64,000 bases of DNA from Psychrobacter sp. APC 3281 (GCF_030407815.1 NZ_JASDCS010000011.1:79239-143238); one strand, 5' to 3'; positions 9,816 to 19,567 are shown, numbered from the stretch's first letter. The notes: generated by a model from the sequence alone, not told the origin. Translations and numbers: made by a program.

Positions 9816-9848
9816 AAAAAAGCTCCAATGCAATTGGAGCTTTTTTTT
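9816..9848. terminator. bidirectional intrinsic terminator after rplQ
   Basis: AGCTCCAAT (9821-9829) and ATTGGAGCT (9833-9841) form a 9-bp stem with loop GCA, flanked by an A-run on the left and eight Ts on the right. It can end the alpha operon on the plus strand and the YciO-like gene on the minus strand. Confidence 0.9.
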
Positions 9849-9901
9849 GTCTTAAATTTGACTAAATATACTAGTAGCTGTTTAAAGCAATACCTAGCTG
9901 T

Positions 9902-10522
9902 TTAGAGTAATAACGAATCGACATTGGCAGCACCTTGCCTGATAACTTCAGGAACGCTGCTAGTCATATCTACGATAGTAGTAAGCTTGGTCGTCTTTAT
10001 ACCTGCATTGATCAGTCCATCGATTTGGTTGCCTAGTAAGTCTTCAATCTCAAATGGGTCATCCAAAATATCGTCTTGATTAGGCAAAATCAGTGAGCTG
10101 GTTAAGATAGGTTCATCCATCGCTTCTAATAATGCTTGAGCAATAGGGTTGCTAGGTACACGAATACCAATGGTTTTTTTCTTTGCATGCGCCAGTTTTT
10201 TCGGTACGTCTTTGGTGGCAGTAAGAATAAAAGTAATTGGGGCAGGGGTGTGGGCTTTTAGCTGTTTAAATTGCACATTATCAACTGTTGCATAGTTGGC
10301 AATTTCGCTCAAGTCGCGGCATAGCAAGGTAAATTGATGCTTATCATCGAGTTCACGGATTTGCTTAAGCTTAGCTAGGGCATCCTTTGCACCCAAACGG
10401 CAACCAAAAGCATAACTGGTATCAGTTGGGTAAATAATTAGCTGATCTTTGCGCAATAGGTCAGCGGCTTGCTCAATGAGACGTGGCTGCGGATTATCGG
10501 GGTGAATATAGAAGACTTCCAT
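9902..10522 (-). CDS. YciO/Sua5-family threonylcarbamoyl-AMP synthase-like protein
   Basis: The 206 residues form a single YrdC-like domain: LIIYPTDTSYAFGCRLGAKD near the N-terminus, APITFILTATKDVPKKL in the middle and GIRVPSNPIAQALLEA after it. TsaC/Sua5 enzymes make threonylcarbamoyl-AMP for the t6A base of tRNA. The sequence looks closer to the YciO branch, whose cellular role is less clear and which does not usually replace TsaC. It faces the alpha operon across a shared terminator. Confidence 0.85.
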   Translation of the reverse strand: MEVFYIHPDNPQPRLIEQAADLLRKDQLIIYPTDTSYAFGCRLGAKDALAKLKQIRELDDKHQFTLLCRDLSEIANYATVDNVQFKQLKAHTPAPITFILTATKDVPKKLAHAKKKTIGIRVPSNPIAQALLEAMDEPILTSSLILPNQDDILDDPFEIEDLLGNQIDGLINAGIKTTKLTTIVDMTSSVPEVIRQGAANVDSLLL

Positions 10523-10754
10523 AATGGTTCCTTATTTTATAATTATTGGTTTTTAATTGAGACGAATTTTTCATTAATTAGATGTGGTTCAACCACTGGA
10601 TATATTAGAAAAACTATTCTAGAACTAAAGCAGATCGATATCTTCAAAATACCACTTCAGTTACCAGTATAGCTCAAAGTAGATATAAGTTTAGTGGCAA
10701 GGCGTTACCAACCGTAGAAAATCGTTAATAAGTAGGAACGCTTAGTAATTTGAA

Positions 10755-11498
10755 TTAAGCGTTGATTTCAGATGAAGAGGTGCAAGCGCTAAGTAACGCA
10801 GTCAGCAAAGTCTTAGCGTCACGCGGCAGAGTATGAGGTTTGGCTATGTAGCTTTGGACTTGCTGATAGACATCAATAGCAAAGGTGCTACTACTGGTGT
10901 CGAAGTCGGCAAACAAGTTATCTTGGGAGATTTGGAAATTTCGTCCACACGCCAAGGTGAATAAACACTCTAATGCTTGAGGTTTGATTTCTACACGCTC
11001 AAATGCCTGCTGCTGAGCCGCTGAGCGTCCATCTGGCGCATACCAGTAGCCAAAGTCAGATAGTTGTCTACGAGCGTCACCAGCTACGCACCAATGACTG
11101 ATTTCATGCAGAGCACTAGCAAAAAAGCCATGAGCGAATTCAATTCTGGCAGGCTTATCATTTTGAGCTGGAAAATATTCGGGTTCATCATTGCTACGAA
11201 CCAATATAACTTGCTGATCAGCGAATAAAGTATTAAATAACTGTATGAGCCAATCGGTAGCTAATCGTTCGCTATCAACTATCGATTCTGCTGAGTAGGT
11301 ATTGTCAGATTGAGTACTATACAGCCTTTGCCACTGACTTCTGCATTCGTTTAAATACTCATCTTTATCAAGATTCAGTTTGTTGTTGGCTGAATTTTCA
11401 GTATGACTCCCTAACTGAGTAAGCTGTTGCAGCAACGAACTTGCTTCAGTAGGAGAAAGTAAATCAGAAAAATTCATTTTATTATCGGATAGATTCAT
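10755..11498 (-). CDS. epmC: elongation factor P hydroxylase (EpmC/YfcM family)
   Basis: EpmC hydroxylates the beta-lysylated lysine of elongation factor P, the last step after EpmB and EpmA. The 247-residue protein carries HEISHWCVAGDARRQLSDFG, with a metal-binding HExxH-like set at residues 131-135, and GYWYAPDGRSAAQQQAFERV. It is longer than E. coli YfcM (about 180) owing to a poorly conserved N-terminal region of about 70 residues; a later start is possible. It is divergent from yceD. Confidence 0.85.
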   Translation of the reverse strand: MNLSDNKMNFSDLLSPTEASSLLQQLTQLGSHTENSANNKLNLDKDEYLNECRSQWQRLYSTQSDNTYSAESIVDSERLATDWLIQLFNTLFADQQVILVRSNDEPEYFPAQNDKPARIEFAHGFFASALHEISHWCVAGDARRQLSDFGYWYAPDGRSAAQQQAFERVEIKPQALECLFTLACGRNFQISQDNLFADFDTSSSTFAIDVYQQVQSYIAKPHTLPRDAKTLLTALLSACTSSSEINA

Positions 11499-11680
11499 AG
11501 AGAAGACATTGACTTAATAAATACTAAAGACAAAAAACTTTAGGTAAAAAGGTAAGTAGTAAAAGAGCTTAAACAAATTTGCTATCAAAAAATCTTAACA
11601 TACTAGCGCTAGCAGAATATGGCACTTTCCGTTAGTATGGCAGGCAATATTATACACCGTTTTTATGAATGAGGCCGCGC

Positions 11681-12274
11681 ATGTCAAGCACTCCAGAAAC
11701 TAAACCGTCAGCATCTCACGCTGACAACAAAAAAGTGCCTGTATCTACTGGCATGCCTGAGCACATCTCCTTAGATAAATGGGCAGATACTGGTTATGAA
11801 TGGTCAGGAGAGGTCAAACCAAGCTCGTTTGATCGTCTTGCTACTACTTTGAGTACTGAACATGAGCAGTCAGATATACAGCTCAACGCTAACTTATATC
11901 GTCGTAACAACGTCTTGCATCTAGCATTTACTTTGACAGGTGATGTTTGGCTAACTTGTCAGCGCTGTTTACAACCAATCGCTATAGACTTGTCTGATGA
12001 TTATGACATCGCGCTACTCGAAAACGATAGTCAGGTTCGTTTAGTTAAAGATGAACAAGATTATTTATTACTGGATGAAATCGTTACCGAGCAATCTCCA
12101 GAGCGTCTGTTACCATTTAAGAAATTGGTAGAAGACGAAATCTTGCTCAAAACCCCAATGGCACCAAAGCATGACGATTGTGAAATGTCTGTTGAGCAGT
12201 TTGGTGAAATACCAGAAGAAGAGGAAGGTGAAAATCCTTTCGCTGCTTTAGCCTCGCTAAAAGGCAAACTATAA
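11681..12274 (+). CDS. yceD: YceD/DUF177 family protein (23S rRNA accumulation)
   Basis: YceD proteins are needed for normal 23S rRNA levels in bacteria and plants and almost always lie before rpmF, as here. The 197 residues contain the zinc-like CQRCLQP pair near residue 100 and an acidic C-terminus. I chose ATG 11681 because GAGG lies 6 nt before it; an ATG four codons upstream has no such site. The 318-bp gap to rpmF is long for this pair. Confidence 0.85.
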   Translation: MSSTPETKPSASHADNKKVPVSTGMPEHISLDKWADTGYEWSGEVKPSSFDRLATTLSTEHEQSDIQLNANLYRRNNVLHLAFTLTGDVWLTCQRCLQPIAIDLSDDYDIALLENDSQVRLVKDEQDYLLLDEIVTEQSPERLLPFKKLVEDEILLKTPMAPKHDDCEMSVEQFGEIPEEEEGENPFAALASLKGKL

Positions 12275-12592
12275 GCACTAAAACTATCTACTCGATGCAT
12301 TTAAAAAACCTTTTATCAGCTTTGTACAGAAGAGTGCGAGGCAGGGCTTTATTAATTTAATAAACATGCGTATAATGTCCGGTTTATTGCATTCGAGCAA
12401 CCTGTTGCTTGCTGATAGAAACTGACTGGGTAAATTTTTTATAAGATTCAGCCTTGGTCAGTGCTTTATGTGAGTGGCAATCTATTTAACTAATGATGCT
12501 TAAGACTTAGGTTGTTGTGATTATATAGCCTCTGTCAGTATCGACTTAAGCTGAATTTCAAGCTTATCCCTTTTAAGTATAGGAGCTATATC
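12275..12592 (+). promoter_or_regulatory. 318-bp yceD-rpmF spacer with a likely rpmF promoter
   Basis: A consensus TATAAT at 12371-12376 follows a weak TTTATT (12348-12353) by 17 nt. It would give rpmF its own transcript with a leader of about 210 nt. No gene is visible in the spacer, and no clear terminator follows yceD, so read-through is possible. Confidence 0.5.
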
Positions 12593-12775
12593 ATGGCTGT
12601 TCAAAAAAGTCGTAAAAGCCGTTCTCGTCGTGACATGCGCCGTTCACATCACCGTATGGAAATTGCTGAACTAAGCGTAGATGCTACTACTGGTGAAAAA
12701 CATCGTCGTCATCACATGACTAAAGATGGTTTCTACCGTGGTCGTCAACTGTTCAAAGTCAGCCAAGACGCCTAA
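12593..12775 (+). CDS. rpmF: 50S ribosomal protein L32
   Basis: The 60 residues begin [20 protein letters not shown], the canonical L32 start, and end [17 protein letters not shown]. The form lacks the paired cysteines of zinc-binding L32. TAGGAG precedes the ATG. In E. coli rpmF is followed by plsX and fabH; here it is followed directly by a terminator and then fabD. Confidence 0.95.
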   Translation: MAVQKSRKSRSRRDMRRSHHRMEIAELSVDATTGEKHRRHHMTKDGFYRGRQLFKVSQDA

Positions 12776-13200
12776 GACATTGGCTCTATGATAGCTTAGG
12801 CGAAGATGATAATAGTACTGGTGACTATTATTGTTTTTGCCTAGCTATTATTAGTCAATAAGCTTTGAGCTAAAAAAAGCCAAGTTATTTCGCTATCATA
12901 TATTATGTGGCTGGATAACTTGGCTTTTTGTTATTTATAACTAGACTTATTGCTTAATTCGCTTGTTATTTTTGGTAGATTCAAAAATGTACTGATATAA
13001 TCTGCTCCTTTAATTTGAGCAGCGTTACTCTTGCTGTTTGGTTTGCATCCGCTATGATAATAGTGTCTGTCAGTGTATAGTTTACTGACAATCCGTTTTC
13101 TTGCATAAATACTTGAAGTAGCGGCTTTGTATAACATCTAATAATATAATACACCCCATTGTTTTTAGGGATATTTCTAATCAGATAAGGAATATTGGTT
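12776..13200 (+). other. 425-bp rpmF-fabD spacer
   Basis: The spacer holds the rpmF terminator (12872-12929) and a 7-bp hairpin, TGTCAGT/ACTGACA, at 13068-13090. No plsX or fabH gene or remnant is visible. Short open frames on the minus strand here do not look coding. A fabD promoter must lie in the last 250 bp, but I cannot place it with confidence. Confidence 0.6.
12872..12929 (+). terminator. intrinsic terminator after rpmF
   Basis: GCCAAGTTAT (12879-12888) pairs with ATAACTTGGC (12915-12924), extended by an A-run on the left and Ts on the right to about 15 bp. The 26-nt loop is larger than usual. The A-tract and T-tract make it potentially bidirectional. Confidence 0.8.
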
Positions 13201-14169
13201 ATGGCTTCTGTACCCGATATGGTAAAAAAGCAACCCGCTCGTATCGCGGTTATTTTTCCTGGACAAGGATCTCAAGCAGTCGCAATGACGAGTGAGCTTG
13301 CCGAAATCTATCCAGAGATACGCGATACATTTACCGAAGCGAGTGAGGCGCTTGGTGAGGATTTGTGGGCAATCTGTCAGGACGAAGAAAAACTCAATCA
13401 AACCCAATATACTCAGCCTGCGCTTTTGACAGCTAGTATTGCTATTTGGCGTGTCCTACAACAAAAAATAGAAGAGACGCCTTGTTATTTAGCTGGTCAC
13501 TCTCTAGGCGAGTACAGTGCCCTGTGTGCTGCCAATGTGATATCGCTGGGTGATGCAGTCACCTTAGTATATAAGCGCGGTCAGTTGATGCAAGAGGCCG
13601 TTGTAGGTGTCGATACTGCTATGGCAGCAGTACTAGGACTAGAAGACAACCGAGTCGAAAACTTGTGTGAACAAGCAACCGAACACGTTGATGATGCCGT
13701 AGTCGGTGCAGCCAACTTTAATAGTCCAGGACAAGTGGTTATCTCAGGTAACGCTGCTGGTGTTAATGCTGTTATTGATAAAGTCAAAAACACGGGCAAA
13801 AAATCTGTTCCTCTAAAAGTGAGTGTGCCTTCTCATTGCGCACTTATGGAACCTGCCAGCAATGCATTGGCTGAGATACTAGCGGGTATCAAGTTTGATC
13901 AGGCAACCATTCCTGTTATACAAAATCGCTATGCACGCGTCGAAACCAGTGCGGTCGGTATCAAGCAAGCATTGACCGAACAGCTGAGCGAGCCAGTACT
14001 GTGGTCAAAAACCATGCAAGAGTTAGCTGACAAGCAAATCAATATCTTAATCGAATGTGGCAGTGGTAATGTACTGAGCAATTTGGCGAAGCGTCAAGCG
14101 CAGCCAATCGCAAGCTATCCTACTGATAAGCCTGCCCGTCTAGAAAAATTATTGGAGGTGTTATTATGA
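13201..14169 (+). CDS. fabD: malonyl-CoA:ACP transacylase
   Basis: FabD loads malonyl groups onto ACP for fatty acid synthesis. The 322 residues contain FPGQGSQ at about 19-25 and the active-site GHSLGE at about 99-104, with catalytic Ser near 101. I chose ATG 13201, 10 nt after AAGG; TTG 13195 is the alternative. It overlaps fabG by four bases. Confidence 0.95.
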   Translation: MASVPDMVKKQPARIAVIFPGQGSQAVAMTSELAEIYPEIRDTFTEASEALGEDLWAICQDEEKLNQTQYTQPALLTASIAIWRVLQQKIEETPCYLAGHSLGEYSALCAANVISLGDAVTLVYKRGQLMQEAVVGVDTAMAAVLGLEDNRVENLCEQATEHVDDAVVGAANFNSPGQVVISGNAAGVNAVIDKVKNTGKKSVPLKVSVPSHCALMEPASNALAEILAGIKFDQATIPVIQNRYARVETSAVGIKQALTEQLSEPVLWSKTMQELADKQINILIECGSGNVLSNLAKRQAQPIASYPTDKPARLEKLLEVLL

Positions 14170-14894
14170 GCCGTACGATTACATTAGTGACTGGCGCTAG
14201 CCGAGGTATTGGCAAAGCAGTGGCCAAACGTTTTGCTAAAGAAGGACATTTTGTCATTGGAACTGCGACCACTGAAAAGGGCGCAGAGCTTATCGATGAC
14301 TACCTTCATGACACTGGTGGTATTGGTCGTGTTTTAGACGTACGTGATACTGCTCAAATTGACAAACTATTTGAAGAGATTGAAAGCGTCTATGGTGCGG
14401 TACAAGTATTGGTTAACAATGCTGGTATTACCCAAGATGGTCTACTGATGCGCATGAAAGACGAAGATTGGGAAAATGTTATCGATACCAATCTGACATC
14501 GGTATATCGCATGAGCAAACGTGCTGTACGCGGTATGATGAAAGCACGCCGTGGCCGCATTATTAACATCACTTCTGTCGTCGCTCAAATGGGCAATGCC
14601 GGGCAATCTAACTATGCGGCGACCAAAGCTGGCGTAGAAGGGTTTAGCCGTACACTTGCACGTGAGATTGGTTCACGCCAAGTGACCATCAACTGTGTGG
14701 CACCAGGCTTGATCGAAACAGATATGACAGATGAGCTTGATGAGCGCTTATTGAACTCTATGTTAGATGCTGTACCTATCAGCCGTCTTGGTCAGCCAGA
14801 AGACATCGCTGCAGCGGTACATTTCTTGGCTAGCGACGAGGCCAGCTATATCACAGGTGCTGTCATTCCTGTCAATGGCGGCATGTATATGTAG
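14166..14894 (+). CDS. fabG: 3-oxoacyl-ACP reductase
   Basis: FabG reduces beta-ketoacyl-ACP with NADPH. The 242 residues are a classical short-chain dehydrogenase: TGASRGIG at 9-16, NNAG near 84, and the catalytic Ser137, Tyr150 and Lys154. GGAGG lies 7 nt before the ATG inside fabD, and the ATGA overlap suggests coupled translation. Confidence 0.96.
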   Translation: MSRTITLVTGASRGIGKAVAKRFAKEGHFVIGTATTEKGAELIDDYLHDTGGIGRVLDVRDTAQIDKLFEEIESVYGAVQVLVNNAGITQDGLLMRMKDEDWENVIDTNLTSVYRMSKRAVRGMMKARRGRIINITSVVAQMGNAGQSNYAATKAGVEGFSRTLAREIGSRQVTINCVAPGLIETDMTDELDERLLNSMLDAVPISRLGQPEDIAAAVHFLASDEASYITGAVIPVNGGMYM

Positions 14895-14961
14895 TCAATA
14901 TACGAGCGTTACATAGTTATAATAAAAAACTGTGTGAACGAGTGTAAACTATAATAAAGGG

Positions 14962-15016
14962 TGCTATAATGACGGATACTTTTGAGTCAAAGCCCTGTAT
15001 GATAGCAGGGTTTTAT
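14962..15016 (+). promoter_or_regulatory. acpP promoter (extended -10) followed by a leader hairpin
   Basis: TGC-TATAAT (14962-14970) is an extended -10 element without a clear -35. About 20 nt downstream, AGCCCTG pairs with CAGGGTT (one G:T pair) around TATGATAG, followed by TTTTATT, ending about 15016. This weak terminator in the acpP leader could attenuate either fabG read-through or acpP itself. Confidence 0.5.
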
Positions 15017-15165
15017 TAGACATCAGACAGACTGTATAACATGTCATAGAGTACTCAGACAGCATTGCTGGTCTGGCAAACGCATTTTATATACCATGCT
15101 ATAGCGTTTAAACAAGGCGATATAGCAGTTTATTAAAAATAATAGATGATAACGGAGTGATCTAC

Positions 15166-15402
15166 ATGAGTAATGATATCGAGCTAAGAGTAAAAGCAGC
15201 AGTAGCTGAGCAACTAGGTATGAATGTTGAAGACATCAATAACGATGCTTCATTCATGGAAGACCTAGGTGCAGATTCTTTAGACCTAGTTGAATTGGTT
15301 ATGTCATTTGAAAGTGATTTTGGTATCACTATTCCTGATGAAGATTCTGCAGAATTGACTACTGTTCAAAAAGCAATCGATTACGTACAAGCCCAACTAT
15401 AA
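15166..15402 (+). CDS. acpP: acyl carrier protein
   Basis: ACP carries growing acyl chains on a phosphopantetheine arm. The 78-residue acidic protein has the attachment motif GADSLDL with Ser38. GGAGTGA lies 5 nt before ATG 15166, which gives the normal MSNDIE start. A strong terminator follows, so fabF is not in this operon. Confidence 0.96.
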   Translation: MSNDIELRVKAAVAEQLGMNVEDINNDASFMEDLGADSLDLVELVMSFESDFGITIPDEDSAELTTVQKAIDYVQAQL

Positions 15403-15430
15403 TTTGCTACTTATTTAGCAGATTTATAAT

Positions 15431-15463
15431 GCCGCTTATCTGATTAGATAGGCGGTTTTTTTT
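15431..15463 (+). terminator. intrinsic terminator after acpP
   Basis: CCGCTTATC (15432-15440) pairs with GATAGGCGG (15447-15455), with one G:T pair and a 6-nt loop, followed by eight Ts. It closes the fabD-fabG-acpP operon. Confidence 0.9.
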
Positions 15464-15685
15464 ATGGGCGCGTGATTGTTATTTTTAAACGCAGTAATCG
15501 AATTTAACATTGACTACGTCAATTCAACATTATTCAACATACTATTACTATCTACATCGACTAACTTTATCTATACTCATAATGGTAAGTCGTAGAAAAA
15601 GACGCCAGTTAGATTTTCAGTATATTGTCTGACTATGTGTTTTATTAAAAGAATGATAAATAATAATATTTCAAGGAGTAGATAT

Positions 15686-16195
15686 ATGGGTATGTTTAGC
15701 TTTGCAAAAGATATCGGTGATAAGATTTTTAACCGTGATGACGAAAAGCATGATGCTAAGACAGAAACAAAAGCAGATGCCAATACACCAGTACAAAGCA
15801 GTGAGCCGAGTGCACAATCAGTTGCCAATATTCTGTTGCGCCGTATTCAGCAGCAAAACCTCAATATCAGTAACCTAAAAATTAAATATAATGGTTCTAC
15901 AGATACTGCAGAGATTAGCGGTAATGCTAAAACTCAAGCTGATCGTGAAAAAGCCATTATCGCTATCGGTAACGTGCAAAACGTTGCAAAAGTTATTGAT
16001 AACATCGATATCGAAGAAGATGCACCTGAATCTACGATGTATACGGTAAAGTCTGGTGACAGCTTATCTAAGATTGCTAAAGAAGTTTATGGTTCATCTG
16101 GCGATTATATGAAGATATTCGAAGCGAACAAGCCAATGTTATCTGATCCAGATAAAATCTATCCAGGTCAAGTACTACGCATTCCGAAGCCATAA
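15686..16195 (+). CDS. kbp: BON and LysM domain protein, Kbp/YgaU-like
   Basis: E. coli Kbp is a cytoplasmic potassium-binding protein with BON and LysM domains. This 169-residue protein has the same architecture: MGMFSFAKDIGDKIFNRDDE at the start, a BON-like region at about 60-115 and a C-terminal LysM (MYTVKSGDSLSKIAKEVYGS, ending DKIYPGQVLRIPKP). No signal peptide is seen, which fits a cytoplasmic role. AAGGAG lies 7 nt before ATG 15686. An acidic, low-complexity stretch joins the N-terminus and BON region. Confidence 0.85.
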   Translation: MGMFSFAKDIGDKIFNRDDEKHDAKTETKADANTPVQSSEPSAQSVANILLRRIQQQNLNISNLKIKYNGSTDTAEISGNAKTQADREKAIIAIGNVQNVAKVIDNIDIEEDAPESTMYTVKSGDSLSKIAKEVYGSSGDYMKIFEANKPMLSDPDKIYPGQVLRIPKP

Positions 16196-16244
16196 TTCTA
16201 TAAGAAGCGTATAGAAAAATAATATTTTAAATATGACATTCTAA

Positions 16245-16279
16245 TAAAAAAAGCCTCTTATTATTAAGAGGCTTTTTTT
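16245..16279. terminator. bidirectional intrinsic terminator (kbp/queG)
   Basis: AGCCTCTTA (16252-16260) and TAAGAGGCT (16265-16273) form a 9-bp stem with loop TTAT, flanked by A- and T-runs. It lies between convergent genes and can serve both. Confidence 0.9.
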
Positions 16280-16341
16280 ATGTTGTACACTTCAAATAAC
16301 CATTTTATCTCAGGGATATTTGATAGTTATAAAGTGATTGG

Positions 16342-17562
16342 TTAATTAGTCGAGTCTAGCTTGTTGTGCTGCTCAGTTAGAGCCCATTCGATATGCTCAT
16401 CTAGCATGTCATTATGTATGGTTAATTTAGATTTTAACTGTTCGACCACTTCTAAGCTGGCATTAGCATTGCCAAGGCCGATAGCAATATTACGTAAAAA
16501 ATTCACATAGCCGGTGCGTCTTAATGGGCTACCTTGAGTGTTCTTCATAAAGTCGGCTTCTTGCCACTGCCATAGTTCAAGCAAGCTACTATTATCCAAT
16601 CCATGCCTTGGTGCGAAGTCATTGACGGTCGTAAGGCTTGCATAGCGATTCCATGGACAGATTAACTGACAATCATCACAGCCAAAAACCCGATTGCCAA
16701 TTGCGCGTCGATATTTGGTATCGATGACTCCATCGTGCTCGATAGTCAAATAAGAGATACAAGCAGCGGCATTGAGCTCATGAGGCGCTACAATTGCTTG
16801 AGTAGGACATATGTCAATACAAGCGCTACAACTACCGCAATGCTCCTTGACTGGTTTGTCATCGGGTAGCTCAAGGCTCAAAAACAGCTCACCGAGTACA
16901 AAAAATGAGCCAGCTTGCTTATTTATAAGTAGTGTATGTTTACCTGTCCAACCGAGACCTGCTGCATCTGCAATAGGCCGCTCAAAGATAGGCGCCGAAT
17001 CGCTAAAAGGTCTAAACACAAACTCTTTCTCTGAACCGATATCCAAATGTTGCCATTCAGGAAGCATTGTTTCTATCTTCAAAGCCAATTGCTTTAAACG
17101 GCTACGCATCGTTTTATGGTAGTCGCGCCCTCTTGCATAACGCGCAATGATGCCTTTATTAGGATGGTCGTTATCAGTGACAGCTCGCGGCGTCGGTGAT
17201 TGAGTTAGATAATCCATACGTACGCTGATGATGGTCTTTGCGCCCTCGACTAACTGATCAGGGTGAGCGCGCAGATCATGATTATTATGCATAAACTGCA
17301 GTTGACCTTCATAACCTTTATCTAGCCACTTCTGTAGTTGTTCAATCTGCTTAGTAAACAAAGGATGATGTACGGATAAAAAACCACAATCAGCAAACCC
17401 TAGTTCCTGTGCTTGTGCTGTAATCCACTGCTTAACATCAGCTGTGGTTGTAAATACAGTTGGATTGGTAATGGTAATTTTGTTTTTATCAGTAGGCATA
17501 GATAGTAGGTGCTTATTAGATGTTTTCTCGTTTGTTTTAATCAGATTATTCATATCTGACAA
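16342..17562 (-). CDS. queG: epoxyqueuosine reductase
   Basis: QueG carries out the last step of queuosine synthesis in tRNA, reducing epoxyqueuosine with cobalamin and two [4Fe-4S] clusters. The 406 residues show DSAP at about 188-191 with the catalytic Asp, CGSCSACIDICP at 242-253 and CDDCQLICPW at 295-304. The N-terminus is about 30 residues longer than usual, so the ATG near residue 22 could be the true start. It is divergent from the hydrate-repair gene. Confidence 0.94.
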   Translation of the reverse strand: MSDMNNLIKTNEKTSNKHLLSMPTDKNKITITNPTVFTTTADVKQWITAQAQELGFADCGFLSVHHPLFTKQIEQLQKWLDKGYEGQLQFMHNNHDLRAHPDQLVEGAKTIISVRMDYLTQSPTPRAVTDNDHPNKGIIARYARGRDYHKTMRSRLKQLALKIETMLPEWQHLDIGSEKEFVFRPFSDSAPIFERPIADAAGLGWTGKHTLLINKQAGSFFVLGELFLSLELPDDKPVKEHCGSCSACIDICPTQAIVAPHELNAAACISYLTIEHDGVIDTKYRRAIGNRVFGCDDCQLICPWNRYASLTTVNDFAPRHGLDNSSLLELWQWQEADFMKNTQGSPLRRTGYVNFLRNIAIGLGNANASLEVVEQLKSKLTIHNDMLDEHIEWALTEQHNKLDSTN

Positions 17563-17743
17563 TCAGAGATAATGTAAATACCGCTATGATAAGCCAGTGA
17601 GCAATGAGTGCAAGTATAAAAGAAAATAAACTCACATTCATATTGATACATAAGTCGAGGTAAGCTTTTGCTAAGCTGATATGAGAAATGAGCAACCAAA
17701 TTTAGATAAAATAAAAAATGAGTAGAACCACCAAGGATAAGTT

Positions 17744-19567
17744 ATGAGAAATAGTACCAAGTTATCACCTATAAAAAATACAAAACCTATTGCGCTATAT
17801 AGTAGTAAGCAGATTTATGCGATGGAACAGGCTTGGTTTGCACAAGGATACGACAGTTTTGGTTTGATGAAACAAGCCGCTTGGCAAATGACACAGCAAA
17901 TAGAGCAGATTTATGAGCGAAGAAATGTCAGTGCCAGCCATTCTACTAATACTAACGTTTATCACCGTAGTGTTCATCCTCGTCGAGCAAGTATCTGGGT
18001 AGGGAAAGGTAATAATGGCGGTGATGGTTGGCTTATCGCTCATTATTTACAGCAAGCTGGCTGGCAAGTAGAAGTAATGACGGTTGGCTTTAGCGAAAAT
18101 GATTTTGATATCCATGATCAATCAGTAACTTCTAAAACTCCTAGCGATAAAGATAGCGATAGTAGCAATATTACTGACGCGACAAAGGCATTACAGATAG
18201 CCCTAGCGAGCAGCTGTCACTATCAACGATTTGAAGACATTATTAGTCACGATGATGCGGATAAAAGAAACTTGCCAGCTGATGTTTATATCGATGCATT
18301 ATTCGGTATTGGCTTAGATCGTGCACCAGAAGGCGTTTATAAATCAGCTATTAAAGCTTTTAATAACTTTACTCAGCAAAATAACGCCTTAGCAATAGCA
18401 GTTGATGTTCCGAGTGGGTTAGTGGCCTCTACCGGTGAGGTGTTTGAGCGAATAGCAATACAAGCTGACGTGACTCTATGTTTGATTGCGCGTAAGTTTG
18501 GTCTACACACCAAAGATGGTACAGACTATAGCGGAGACATAGTCGATATACCGTTGATACCTCATCAAAAGGTGTGTCAGCAAACAGCTAGCCATCATAT
18601 GATAGCTGAGAAAAATGCTAGCCAAGCATTTGAGCCAGTTGCCACGCTGCTGATAGCTGCGCATAGTATGAGTCTGCGTCGCCAAAACAGCTACAAAGGC
18701 AGCTATGGTCATGTGCTAGTCATTGGCGGAAATCGCGTCGATGGCTCTCAGGGTATGGGCGGTGCTGCCATACTGTCTGCGGCCAGTACGATGGCGACAG
18801 GCGCTGGTAAAATAACAGTTGCCTGCCATGAAGCTTTTCATGGGTCGTTGCTGACCTCATTGCCAGACGCGATGACTATTAATTTACATGACATAAGCGG
18901 TGTAAAAGATTTAATAAAGCAGGCTAGTGTTGTTGCCATTGGGATGGGGTTGGGCCGTGACGATAAAGCACAAGCATTATTCGTAAATTATATACAAGCT
19001 GCTATGACAGCGGAAAAGCCAATAGTTATAGATGCTGATGGACTTTATCACTTGGCATCACTGCATACGGATAATCATGAGCTAATAACAGAGCTACGAG
19101 AATATAGTACTAATCATCGGGTTTGCTTGACGCCGCATAGTGGGGAAGCAGCTAGATTGCTTGATCAAAAGATAAGTGAGATTGAGTCCAATAGACTACA
19201 AGCTATAAAACAGTGCGCTGCAACATATGGTGGTAATTGGGTATTAAAAGGGGCAGGATCTTTAGTGTTAGAACAAGAAGAGGGAGGAGAAAACGTATAC
19301 GTCTGTGATGTGGGTAATGCTGGCATGGCAACCGCTGGCATGGGTGATGTGCTATCTGGGGTGACCGCGGGACTATTGTCACAGCAAGACTTATCAGCAG
19401 AGGCACGTAGCTTACATCAAGCGGTTCTTATACATGGGTTTGCAGGAGATGTATTAGTCAATCAAGCGAATAGCAACACCAATACATTGCTAGTAGGGCA
19501 ACGAGGGCTACAAGCTCAAGATATGCCAGCAGCCATTCGTCACGTAATGCAGCTTATGATAATTTGA
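17744..19567 (+). CDS. nnr: bifunctional NAD(P)H-hydrate epimerase/ADP-dependent dehydratase
   Basis: This enzyme repairs hydrated NADH and NADPH: the N-terminal YjeF_N domain epimerises the hydrate and the C-terminal ribokinase-like domain dehydrates it with ADP. The 607 residues contain GKGNNGGDGW at 87-96 and NAGMATAGMGDVLSG at about 525-539. The protein is longer than E. coli YjeF (515), partly from a polar insert near residues 120-150. In many genomes it lies next to queG, as here. Confidence 0.93.
   Translation: MRNSTKLSPIKNTKPIALYSSKQIYAMEQAWFAQGYDSFGLMKQAAWQMTQQIEQIYERRNVSASHSTNTNVYHRSVHPRRASIWVGKGNNGGDGWLIAHYLQQAGWQVEVMTVGFSENDFDIHDQSVTSKTPSDKDSDSSNITDATKALQIALASSCHYQRFEDIISHDDADKRNLPADVYIDALFGIGLDRAPEGVYKSAIKAFNNFTQQNNALAIAVDVPSGLVASTGEVFERIAIQADVTLCLIARKFGLHTKDGTDYSGDIVDIPLIPHQKVCQQTASHHMIAEKNASQAFEPVATLLIAAHSMSLRRQNSYKGSYGHVLVIGGNRVDGSQGMGGAAILSAASTMATGAGKITVACHEAFHGSLLTSLPDAMTINLHDISGVKDLIKQASVVAIGMGLGRDDKAQALFVNYIQAAMTAEKPIVIDADGLYHLASLHTDNHELITELREYSTNHRVCLTPHSGEAARLLDQKISEIESNRLQAIKQCAATYGGNWVLKGAGSLVLEQEEGGENVYVCDVGNAGMATAGMGDVLSGVTAGLLSQQDLSAEARSLHQAVLIHGFAGDVLVNQANSNTNTLLVGQRGLQAQDMPAAIRHVMQLMII

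Noticed and set aside
12931..13137. Minus-strand open frame in the rpmF-fabD spacer
   Set aside because: No ribosome-binding site, no familiar composition, and it overlaps hairpin sequence; probably non-coding.
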